NCBI GenBank assembly: GCA_905233775.1
Contig: CAJOEB010000066.1
Location: forward strand, 1 to 5,238
Source of the DNA: an uncultured Alphaproteobacteria bacterium
GTDB lineage: Bacteria > Pseudomonadota > Alphaproteobacteria > UBA3830
Reading direction: 5' to 3'
DNA length: 5,238 nt
Positions 1-5,238 of the stretch are shown piece by piece. The translations under genes and the position numbers were made by a program. The stretch's first letter is position 1. Each line of letters starts with the position of its first letter. Under the pieces are notes generated by a model. That model ran no database searches. It was not told where the DNA came from and worked only from the letters and a program-made list of their open reading frames with translations.

Positions 1-1
1 G

Positions 2-388
2 CCGTTTGGAATATATTATGCAATGTTCTGTCATTATGTTAAAAGAATAAATAGTAACAATTATCAGTATCAATATAATTGCGCAACTATGTCTACGGGT
101 AATGCACCTAACAATAATAGTATGTTTCTTAATTGTTCATCTGGAAGTAAATCCTTAGCTCAGGTAAAGAACATGCATCCTGATTTAGTATGTGACAAAG
201 ATGGAGATGAACGTGTACTTATAACAACGCATTACAGAAAAGCAAATAAATTTAATAAAAACAAACTCGGCTTTTTTATATTAGATTCAAGAATAAGCAC
301 AAGTGTAGATGGAATGACTAATAATTTTTTTACCTATGAAGTAGTGATTACGCCGAAACCAGGATTATTTCCAGTAAACAACAACTAA
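2..388 (+). CDS. Unrecognised protein, 3' end only (paralogue of the gene at the right edge)
   Basis: The frame is open to the left edge, so the ATG at 23 need not be the start: seven more codons (PFGIYYA) precede it without a stop, and 128 residues are visible. I do not recognise the family. The visible part is Asn/Tyr/Ser-rich with several Cys (CHYV, NCATM, LNCSS, LVCDKDG). It then passes into a conserved block with PDLVCDKDGDE, NKLGFFIL and ITPKPGLFP, ending six residues later at VNNN. The same block, in the same order and at the same distance from the C-terminus, occurs in the minus-strand gene at 5016-5238. By eye about half of roughly 70 aligned residues are identical. That conservation is the best evidence that this frame is real. 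No membrane segment is visible in this part. An exported or pilin-like protein is possible but unsupported, because the N-terminus is outside the window. Confidence 0.75.
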   Translation, partial: PFGIYYAMFCHYVKRINSNNYQYQYNCATMSTGNAPNNNSMFLNCSSGSKSLAQVKNMHPDLVCDKDGDERVLITTHYRKANKFNKNKLGFFILDSRISTSVDGMTNNFFTYEVVITPKPGLFPVNNN

Positions 389-405
389 TATTGTGTATTA
401 TAAGA

Positions 406-551
406 TTATTCGTGGATATAAAGATAATTGTCTTTAGATGTTTGTTTTTTTAATTTATATCCAAGATTTGTTAAGATTTTATGTCCTTGTTTAAAATTAT
501 CATGCCACATTTCGATAAATACTACAGGTTTGTGTTTTTTTAATGTCTCTA
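406..551 (-). other. Out-of-frame C-terminal segment of the FkbM methyltransferase
   Basis: Read on the minus strand from codon 552-550, this stretch gives VETLKKHKPVVFIEMWHDNF, then KQGHKILTNLGYKLKK and QTSKDNYLYIHE, with a TAA at 406-408: 48 residues with no internal stop. The pattern of KxxKPVVFIEMW, a GHKIL..LGY stretch and a short polar end is what normally follows KIDVEGHE and LRGG in FkbM proteins. It has no plausible start of its own and is only reached if the G tract is 9 or 12 long. The reconstructed stop lies 17 bases from the convergent stop of the left-edge gene, a normal gene spacing. The truncated version leaves a gap of over 100 bases instead. Confidence 0.88.
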
Positions 552-1177
552 CCCCCCCCCCTTAGAGTAAATATTTCATGACCTTCCACATCAATTTTCA
601 CAAAATCTATATGTTCTTCTTCTATACTAAGATTATCCAATTTATCTACTTGTAATAATCCATTTTCGGATTTTTCGATAACAGTAGCACCAATATTTCC
701 ATGACCAAAATTTTTTATTGCCGCATGACTGGAAACATCACTTAAACCAATATTTAGTATTTTAATTTTTTCAGGAAAATTATTTTCAACATTTTTTCTG
801 AGAATATTAAATGTTTCTGGTACAGGCTCAAATGCATAAATTTTATTAACTCTACATTTTGAGGCCCAATATAGTGAATGGTTTCCTATATTTGCTCCTA
901 TATCAAGAATTACTGCATTTTCAGGTATATAGTGTTTAATTTCGTTTAACTCTTCTTCCTCATAAAAATGTTGGTATAAACATATGCGACGTTGAATAAA
1001 ATCTTCGGGAGCATATGGAACATAAAACACAACATCTCTTACTAAACAATATTTGGTAATAAGAGCGTTTTGAAATACAAGGTTTCTCATATATTTATTT
1101 ATCTTTATAAGTCTATAGCAAATATTGAGTAGAATAATAAGAATTACCAATAATATTGCAGATATCATAAAAACCAT
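500..1177 (-). CDS. FkbM-family SAM-dependent methyltransferase, membrane-anchored, frameshifted at a G10 tract
   Basis: As sequenced it encodes 225 residues. Residues 4-20 form a hydrophobic N-terminal helix followed by a basic stretch, so the enzyme is probably anchored with its catalytic domain in the cytoplasm. The Rossmann SAM-binding loop is LDIGANIGNHS (91-101), the acidic ribose-binding residue lies in AFEPVP (115-120), and the FkbM hallmark FVKIDVEGHE is at 192-201. FkbM enzymes typically O-methylate sugars or related metabolites; the substrate here is unknown. The start ATG has a good AAGGA ribosome-binding site seven bases upstream (1185-1189). The frame is lost directly after LR at residues 205-206, inside ten G (+ strand C, 552-561). 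The last 16 residues (RDIKKTQTCSIYRNVA) do not resemble the family. With one G fewer, reading continues to a TAA at 406-408 and gives 256 residues with a normal FkbM end. It is either a phase-variable gene in the OFF state, a decaying gene, or a homopolymer error. Confidence 0.9.
   Translation of the reverse strand: MVFMISAILLVILIILLNICYRLIKINKYMRNLVFQNALITKYCLVRDVVFYVPYAPEDFIQRRICLYQHFYEEEELNEIKHYIPENAVILDIGANIGNHSLYWASKCRVNKIYAFEPVPETFNILRKNVENNFPEKIKILNIGLSDVSSHAAIKNFGHGNIGATVIEKSENGLLQVDKLDNLSIEEEHIDFVKIDVEGHEIFTLRGGGRDIKKTQTCSIYRNVA
552..561 (-). repeat. G10 homopolymer tract (C10 on + strand) inside the FkbM gene; candidate phase-variation switch
   Basis: There are ten uninterrupted C on the + strand, in a window where such a G/C run is very unlikely by chance. 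The upstream frame reads LR then Gly codons. With G10 the product is 225 residues; with G11 a TAG follows immediately and gives 209 residues; with G9 or G12 the frame opens into the full C-terminus (256 or 257 residues). Poly-G tracts of this length are known slippage hotspots that control surface-glycan genes in several bacteria. That it works so here is inference. Confidence 0.85.
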
Positions 1178-1184
1178 ATATAAG

Positions 1185-1189
1185 TCCTT
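1185..1189 (-). promoter_or_regulatory. Ribosome-binding site of the FkbM gene
   Basis: AAGGA on the minus strand lies seven bases before the ATG at 1175-1177. It decides that start over the Met at codon 4. None of the other three genes with a visible start has so clear a site. Confidence 0.7.
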
Positions 1190-1204
1190 TCTATATTATA
1201 GAAT

Positions 1205-1233
1205 ATTATAAAATTGGTATAAATCTTTATTAA
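1205..1233 (-). promoter_or_regulatory. Possible promoter of the FkbM gene
   Basis: On the minus strand a perfect TATAAT lies at 1210-1205. A loose TTAATA (1233-1228) sits 17 bases upstream. Transcription would start near 1198 and leave a leader of about 20 bases that includes the AAGGA site. A second TATAAT at 1200-1195 is too close to the ribosome-binding site to be likely. The surrounding sequence is so AT-rich that a chance match is quite possible. The rest of the 126-base gap (1178-1303) holds only a small hairpin. Confidence 0.3.
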
Positions 1234-1303
1234 CTAATATACAGAATAACATCAAACAATAATTTTTTGAACTCTAACAATAGAGCTAAGCTAATATATA
1301 ATC

Positions 1304-2872
1304 TTAAATTTTCCGCTGAATAGATGTTTCATAATGTTTGATGTCATCATTAAACGGGGTGATCGAAGAATTTGCTACCACCAGAATAGAATTTGCGACC
1401 CTATTAAGGAAATTTTGGTCATGAGTAATGAGAATTACTGCTCCTTGATATGATGTCAGCGATGCGATAAGCGATTCTCGCATTTCTATATCTAAATGGT
1501 TTGTTGGCTCATCCAATATGAGAAGGTTTGGAGCGTCAACAGTCAATGTAGCGAATACTAAACGAGCCCGTTCTCCACCTGATAAATCACCGATTTTTTG
1601 AAAAACCTTATCGCCAGAAAAACCAAATCGTCCAAGATGTGTTCGAACCTGCAATTCATTTGCGTTTGGCATAATATCTTTTAAAAAATCACAAGGGGAT
1701 TTTTGTGTGTTCAATTTTTCGAATAAATCTTGGCGGTAAAATCCTATTTTCAGTTTATTGTGTGCTTCTCTCGTTCCTTTTTTCTGCTTAAGTTCTCCGG
1801 CTAAAAACTTTGCGAAAGTTGTCTTTCCATTTCCGTTCGCTCCGACAATAGCAATACGATCATCGTTCATAATTGTTCCGGAAATATTTTTCAAAACAAT
1901 TTTATCTTCGTAACCAAGTGAAATGCGATCATATGACAGTATGTTGGATGAAAGTTGATCTCGAGGTTCCGGGAAATTAAACGCAACGGTCGGATCATCG
2001 GTATCAATTGGTAAAAACTTTATTTTTTCAATTGATTTTAAACGACTTTGAGCTTGTCGAGCTTTTGTTGCTTTATACTGAAATCTTTCAACAAAGGCCA
2101 TCATATGCTTGCGTTTTGCTTCCATTTTTGCATTGTATTCTTCAGCATTTTTCTGTTTCATCGAATATGTTTCGATAAAAGTATCAAAATTTCCGCTGTA
2201 TTTTGTGAGTTTATGTCCTTTTAAATGAAAAATCGTATCAACTGTTTCATTCAAAAAATCACGATCGTGTGAAATAAGAATAAAACTTTTAGGATAGCTT
2301 TTCAGAAATTTCTTTAACCATGATGATGTTTCTAAATCCAGATGGTTAGTAGGTTCATCTAGCAAGAGCAAATCCGGTTCTTGAAACAAAATTGTACCAA
2401 GAGCAACTCGCATACGAAATCCCCCTGAAAAATTACGGAGAGGAAGATTTTGTGCATCTTCATCGAAACCAAGACCGTATAATACAACAGCAGCTCGTGC
2501 TTCTGCATCAAATGCTTTTATCGCGATCAATTTATCGTATATTTCCGCAATTTTTTCTGGTTCATTGGTATGTTCTTCAAGTTCTTGAAATAATTTTTCT
2601 CGTTGTTTATCTTGAGACAGCAAAAATTCTCTTGGAGTTAGATTTCCATCTGGCATCTCTTGTTTTACCGAAAGAATAGTCTTGCCATTTTCTTTTAAAA
2701 CCTTTCCATTATCGGCTTCTATTTCGTTCATTATGATTTTTAAAAGCGTGGATTTTCCGCTACCATTGCGTCCGACCAATCCTGTATGTTGTCGCCCATC
2801 AATGTGCAAACAGACGTCCTCAAGAATGCTTTTTCCTGCAATACTGAAACTAATATCTTGTAATGTAAGCAT
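1304..2872 (-). CDS. ABC-F family ATPase, YheS-like, probable ribosome-associated translation factor
   Basis: This is a 522-residue protein with two complete ABC cassettes and no membrane segment, the layout of ABC-F proteins that bind the ribosomal E site and act on stalled or initiating ribosomes. Cassette 1 has Walker A GLVGRNGSGKST (31-42), signature FSGGFRMR (148-155), Walker B LLLLDEPTNHLD (168-179, catalytic E173) and switch H202. Cassette 2 has GANGNGKTT (344-352), LSGGERAR (430-437), LLILDEPTNHLD (450-461, E455) and H484. The linker between them (about 230-290) is charged and contains KATKARQAQSR (267-277), the tRNA-contacting region. FSGGFRMR, the RFQYKATKARQAQSR linker and the PFNDDIKHY end resemble E. 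coli YheS more than EttA or Uup. It stops soon after cassette 2 and so lacks the roughly 100-residue charged C-terminal extension of E. coli YheS. The start agrees with the first beta strand of the cassette; no Shine-Dalgarno is visible. All catalytic motifs are intact. Confidence 0.95.
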   Translation of the reverse strand: MLTLQDISFSIAGKSILEDVCLHIDGRQHTGLVGRNGSGKSTLLKIIMNEIEADNGKVLKENGKTILSVKQEMPDGNLTPREFLLSQDKQREKLFQELEEHTNEPEKIAEIYDKLIAIKAFDAEARAAVVLYGLGFDEDAQNLPLRNFSGGFRMRVALGTILFQEPDLLLLDEPTNHLDLETSSWLKKFLKSYPKSFILISHDRDFLNETVDTIFHLKGHKLTKYSGNFDTFIETYSMKQKNAEEYNAKMEAKRKHMMAFVERFQYKATKARQAQSRLKSIEKIKFLPIDTDDPTVAFNFPEPRDQLSSNILSYDRISLGYEDKIVLKNISGTIMNDDRIAIVGANGNGKTTFAKFLAGELKQKKGTREAHNKLKIGFYRQDLFEKLNTQKSPCDFLKDIMPNANELQVRTHLGRFGFSGDKVFQKIGDLSGGERARLVFATLTVDAPNLLILDEPTNHLDIEMRESLIASLTSYQGAVILITHDQNFLNRVANSILVVANSSITPFNDDIKHYETSIQRKI

Positions 2873-2992
2873 GAAAAAACCACTTGTTTATAATAGCAAT
2901 CAAATTTATGACAACAACCAATAATATATTATGATAACTATAACTAACTATATAATAATATAAGATATTATAGATTATTCTATAAAACTATT
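2873..2992. other. AT-rich intergenic gap between the NadD-like and ABC-F genes
   Basis: The gap is 120 bases and almost all A/T. It must end transcription of the NadD-like gene or pass it on, and may hold the ABC-F promoter. Two inverted repeats are visible: a 12-base palindrome ATAATATATTAT (2921-2932) and a 7-bp stem TTATAGA/TCTATAA with a TTAT loop (2968-2985), just after the NadD-like stop. Neither is followed by a clear U run on the minus strand, and neither has G/C in its stem beyond one pair. They are weak terminator candidates. A TATTAT on the minus strand (2895-2890) could be an ABC-F -10 box, but no convincing -35 goes with it. Confidence 0.3.
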
Positions 2993-3655
2993 CTATGAAG
3001 CTAAGCATCTTTTTATTTTAGATGATGAAATGTTTCGATAAGTACCTGTATCTATTATAGCTCGTACCTTTCTTTTGCAAACTGAAGTCGGAATGTCTGA
3101 GATATTGTAATTTTCTCTTAATGCAACGATAAAATCGTCCGCTGGTAAGGCAATTGAGCAGGCAATGCTGTCGCAAAAAGATTCTGATAAAGGAATGCCC
3201 ATCATAAAATCATTCTGTCGTTGTTGTCGTATTTTTTCAATTTTCGAATTTTTATTGGGATGTTCCAAATCACAAGCTACGTCTGCGCCTATTATGGCAG
3301 TTATTCGTGAAAATCTGCTTACTAAATGACATTTATTATTATTTTTCGGCAGTTGAGTAGCAGTAGTAAGATATTTTTGTACCTCTATAGGAGATAAATA
3401 CGATAAAATCACACCTTCTGTATTTGCAAGTTTTAATTCACACAATTGTGTTCTGCTGTGAAAATCTGATCGATGTTTCCATGAACTTTTACCTTGCACA
3501 CAATAGACAAAAACTGCGTCACAAAGTTTCTTGCGTAAAATGATTTTTATAACTTCAGTATGTCCTGTGTGCAACGGATCGAATGAACCGAGGAAATATC
3601 CTAAGTTTTTGATACTTGCGAGATCATTTTCTGTCATTTTTTCCAAAAAAGTCAT
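2993..3655 (-). CDS. NadD-like nucleotidyltransferase (probable nicotinate-nucleotide adenylyltransferase)
   Basis: This 220-residue protein belongs to the HxGH nucleotidyltransferase superfamily. The ATP-binding motif GSFDPLHTGH is at 23-32. A central IIGADVACDLEH (121-132) matches the GaD-containing strand of NadD. The C-terminal ISSSKIK (209-215) corresponds to the ISSTxIR phosphate-binding motif, with Lys in place of Arg. KSSWKHRSDFHSRTQLCEL (56-74) sits where NadD has its Pro-His-Lys and hR..ML segment. NadD joins ATP to nicotinate mononucleotide in NAD synthesis. The GSFDP form also recalls CoaD, but CoaD is about 160 residues and lacks an ISSxxI ending. The sequence is divergent, with an Asn/Lys insertion near 104-108 and a shortened W-containing region, so another adenylyl or cytidylyl acceptor is possible. 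Translation may start at Met7 (3637), which has a weak GGA upstream, rather than at Met1. It stands alone, with no obgE, proA or rsfS next to it, and is transcribed divergently from the Asn-rich gene. Confidence 0.75.
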   Translation of the reverse strand: MTFLEKMTENDLASIKNLGYFLGSFDPLHTGHTEVIKIILRKKLCDAVFVYCVQGKSSWKHRSDFHSRTQLCELKLANTEGVILSYLSPIEVQKYLTTATQLPKNNNKCHLVSRFSRITAIIGADVACDLEHPNKNSKIEKIRQQRQNDFMMGIPLSESFCDSIACSIALPADDFIVALRENYNISDIPTSVCKRKVRAIIDTGTYRNISSSKIKRCLAS

Positions 3656-3674
3656 TTGTATTTTTCTAAAAATC

Positions 3675-3680
3675 TATAAT
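3675..3680 (+). promoter_or_regulatory. Possible -10 box of the Asn-rich exported protein gene
   Basis: A perfect TATAAT lies about 44 bases before the ATG at 3724, within the 68-base gap between two divergent genes. No good -35 element is found at 16-18 bases upstream (TCATTT at 17). The NadD-like gene must have its own promoter in the same short gap. No Shine-Dalgarno precedes the 3724 ATG. The base composition makes chance matches common. Confidence 0.3.
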
Positions 3681-3723
3681 ATTAACCAAATAGTAGCATC
3701 TTTGTGTCATAATAATTATTGTT

Positions 3724-5001
3724 ATGAAATATAGTACATTAAGAAACTTCTTACTGCTATTAATTTGTGGATTTGCAATTTGCAATTTCATAGAAATCTC
3801 TATTGCTTCAGAATATAACGGAAATACCTACACGACAGGCATGACTGATGGATCATCTTATGGTACCGGATATGGAGATATGAACAGCATGATGCAAAAT
3901 AACGGGATGATGAATAACAATTTTAATGGCAATATGATGAACGGTAATATGAGTAACGGCATGATGATGGGAGACAATGGTTTTAACAACGGAAATATAA
4001 GGCACAGAGTACGATCTATTGTTGATAACATTTTAAATCTTAATCAGGGAAGAAGTATGTCTGGCGTCAATGGTTATAATAATGGTAATAATCAATATTA
4101 TGGCAATGGTGGAAATAACAGTTACGGCAATAATAGCAATTACCAAAATCAAAATCAGAATCAATATGATGGTTACAACAGTTACAATAATAATTACAAT
4201 AATAATTATCAAAACGGGAATAATAATGGGTACGGGGACAGCAATAATCCATATCAGCAGCAGCAAAATCAATATGGAATGAACAATAACGGTAACGGAG
4301 GTTATGGGAATTACGGCAATTATGGTAATAATAACGGCAGCGGATACAATAACAACGATAATAACAATGGATATCAGTCGGGAAGTAGTGCAAATTTAGT
4401 AGCAGAAAACCAAGAATTGAACCAAAAAATCGAGAAAACCATAAGCGAACTTAATGATTTAAAGAAGAATATCAATCGAAATTTTGCTCAAAATCAACGA
4501 AAAAGAAGCAATGTCAGAGATAATGACAACAATAGAAATGCAGGTCAAAGATTGGATGATGAACAAAGTTCAACAAACAAAAAGTCAGTGGCTTCTGTTT
4601 CAGGATCACATAAAAAATCCGGTTGGAAAAAAGGCGGAAGATCAAAATACGGTAGTAAGAAAATATTTACTGTGAAAAATATAGATACGCGAAATATGAC
4701 TAATTCTTTCTTGCGTTCAGGAAAAAGTTCGGTGCGTTCTGCGAGAGCTGCTTACAACTCCACACAATATTATCCTTATTCAATAAAATCATACGCGTCA
4801 TCGAAATCAAGTATTGCCAGTCGTAGTAGCAGTGGAACAAAAGGGTATACATATAAAATAAAGTCGTACGCAGAAAACGCAAATAGCAATGCTGCTACCG
4901 ATATCCCAATAAAAAGCGATGCAAAAAGGACATATACGGTAAAAAAGAACGTTTTGTATTTCTCTAATAACGGAAATTGCCCGGGAAAAAGCTGTGGATA
5001 A
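3724..5001 (+). CDS. Exported Asn/Gly/Tyr/Gln-rich protein with coiled coil and basic repeat-bearing C-terminus
   Basis: I do not recognise the family. The protein has 425 residues in clear zones. A Sec signal peptide (1-29) has K2/R7, a LLLLICGFAIC core and a likely cut near SIAS/EYN; no lipobox fits. A Met/Asn/Gly-rich stretch (about 50-90) comes next, followed by a short normal-composition patch NIRHRVRSIVDNILNL (91-106). A prion-like N/G/Y/Q tract (about 117-220) follows. A short coiled coil (223-253) has Leu/Ile at 225, 232, 236, 240, 243, 246 and 250. A strongly basic Ser/Lys/Arg tail (258-425) carries five degenerate copies of a YxIKSYA-like motif, and the protein ends with two Cys (419, 424). 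The start is the first ATG and places the signal peptide correctly. The stop lies 14 bases from the convergent right-edge gene. A structural surface or periplasmic role, such as fibre, matrix or adhesin, is inferred from composition only. Real coding is supported by the signal peptide and ordered zones, despite the low complexity. Confidence 0.85.
   Translation: MKYSTLRNFLLLLICGFAICNFIEISIASEYNGNTYTTGMTDGSSYGTGYGDMNSMMQNNGMMNNNFNGNMMNGNMSNGMMMGDNGFNNGNIRHRVRSIVDNILNLNQGRSMSGVNGYNNGNNQYYGNGGNNSYGNNSNYQNQNQNQYDGYNSYNNNYNNNYQNGNNNGYGDSNNPYQQQQNQYGMNNNGNGGYGNYGNYGNNNGSGYNNNDNNNGYQSGSSANLVAENQELNQKIEKTISELNDLKKNINRNFAQNQRKRSNVRDNDNNRNAGQRLDDEQSSTNKKSVASVSGSHKKSGWKKGGRSKYGSKKIFTVKNIDTRNMTNSFLRSGKSSVRSARAAYNSTQYYPYSIKSYASSKSSIASRSSSGTKGYTYKIKSYAENANSNAATDIPIKSDAKRTYTVKKNVLYFSNNGNCPGKSCG
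4144..4167 (+). repeat. In-frame CAAAAT hexanucleotide repeat, four degenerate units
   Basis: The units are CAAAAT, CAAAAT, CAGAAT and CAATAT, encoding QNQNQNQY at residues 141-148 of the Asn-rich protein. The unit is six bases, so gain or loss would change length without breaking the frame. Confidence 0.7.
4183..4206 (+). repeat. 12-base tandem duplication in the Asn-rich gene
   Basis: TACAATAATAAT occurs twice back to back, encoding YNNN twice (residues 154-161). A third, degenerate start follows (TAT). The two copies are identical at DNA level, which suggests recent slippage. The unit length keeps the frame. Confidence 0.75.
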
Positions 5002-5015
5002 TAACGAAAGAACTA

Positions 5016-5238
5016 TTAACTCTTTTTTTTAGTAGGAAAAAGTCCGGGTTTTGGGGTGATTATGAGGTGGTATACGAAATTATAGAATTCAATTTTTGGG
5101 TTCAAAATAAAGAATCCAAGTTTAGAGTTATCAACTCCTGTAGGAGCATTGCGGTAATAACACGATATCAGTAGTTTTTCTTCACCATCTTTGTTGCAAA
5201 CCAGATCGGGATATATGGATGCGACTTGGCTTTTTGTG
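5016..5238 (-). CDS. Unrecognised protein, 3' end only (paralogue of the left-edge gene)
   Basis: The minus strand is open from the right edge to a TAA at 5016-5018, giving 73 residues with no start in the window, so it is easily overlooked. It reads TKSQVASIYPDLVCNKDGEE, then KLLISCYYRNAPTG, a KLGFFILNPKIEF stretch, and ITPKPGLFP, ending TKKKS. This aligns without effort to the C-terminus of the left-edge gene: QV, PDLVC, KDG, YR, KLGFFIL, NF and ITPKPGLFP are shared, about half of the residues by eye. Codons differ freely at synonymous positions, so both copies appear to be under protein-level selection and separated long ago. A six-residue loop present in the left copy after the KLGFFIL block is missing here. 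The function is unknown. Its stop lies 14 bases from the convergent Asn-rich gene, and no clear terminator is visible between them. Confidence 0.8.
   Translation of the reverse strand, partial: TKSQVASIYPDLVCNKDGEEKLLISCYYRNAPTGVDNSKLGFFILNPKIEFYNFVYHLIITPKPGLFPTKKKS

Noticed and set aside
413..463. 10-bp inverted repeat TGGATATAAA / TTTATATCCA as a terminator for the left-edge gene
   Set aside because: The loop is about 31 bases, the T run lies inside the loop rather than after the stem, and the sequence is coding in the reconstructed FkbM frame.
1272..1285. Hairpin CTCTA-ACAA-TAGAG downstream of the ABC-F stop as a terminator
   Set aside because: The stem is only 5 bp, and on the minus strand it is followed by A residues rather than a U run.
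2392..2924. Two + strand open frames opposite the ABC-F gene
   Set aside because: They lie antisense to conserved cassette motifs and have no recognisable protein features.
4033..4393. Antisense open frames rich in Ile/Val or Cys/Tyr/His opposite the Asn-rich gene, and a + frame 4070-4282 rich in Ile/Met
   Set aside because: They are frame shadows of the AAT/AAC/GGT-rich coding repeats; their composition is explained by the repeat and they have no start signals.
389..5015. Recently invertible (shufflon-like) segment between the two paralogous ends
   Set aside because: The two copies differ at many synonymous and non-synonymous sites, with no long identical inverted repeat and no recombinase in the window, so active inversion is not supported.
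4977..5174. + strand open frame crossing the right-hand convergent stops
   Set aside because: It overlaps the end of the Asn-rich gene and runs antisense to the paralogue fragment, which is far better supported.

Overview
The window is AT-rich, roughly one third G+C by eye. It comes from a bacterial chromosome with short intergenic gaps. It carries four genes seen from start to stop and two cut by the window edges. The closest family resemblance I recognise is the ABC-F protein, which looks like proteobacterial YheS. A Sec-exported, Asn-rich protein also fits a Gram-negative cell. A low-GC, perhaps host-associated proteobacterium is a reasonable guess, but nothing here fixes the lineage. There are no rRNA or tRNA genes, no CRISPR array and no transposase.

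Left to right: (1) the 3' end of an unrecognised gene on + (to 388); (2) a membrane-anchored FkbM-type methyltransferase on -, whose frame is broken by a run of ten G; (3) a YheS-like ABC-F ATPase on - (1304-2872); (4) a NadD-like nucleotidyltransferase on - (2993-3655); (5) divergent from it, an exported Asn/Gly/Tyr/Gln-rich protein with a coiled coil and a basic repeat-bearing tail on + (3724-5001); (6) the 3' end of another gene on - (5016 to the right edge), which is a paralogue of gene 1.

The main observation is the G10 tract at 552-561. As written, the methyltransferase stops at 225 residues with a nonsense tail. With 9 or 12 G the frame continues into a convincing FkbM C-terminus and gives about 256-257 residues. 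This is the signature of a slipped-strand, phase-variable gene caught in an OFF state, unless it is a homopolymer sequencing error. FkbM proteins usually methylate glycans or other small metabolites, so switching would be expected to alter a surface sugar.

The second observation is that both window edges hold C-terminal halves of the same protein family in opposite orientation, sharing a PDLVC..KDG / KLGFFIL / ITPKPGLFP pattern. The right-hand copy has no start codon in the window.

The genes do not form an obvious pathway. The ABC-F and NadD-like genes are housekeeping in character. The FkbM gene, the Asn-rich exported protein and the paired edge genes look like accessory, possibly surface-related, functions.
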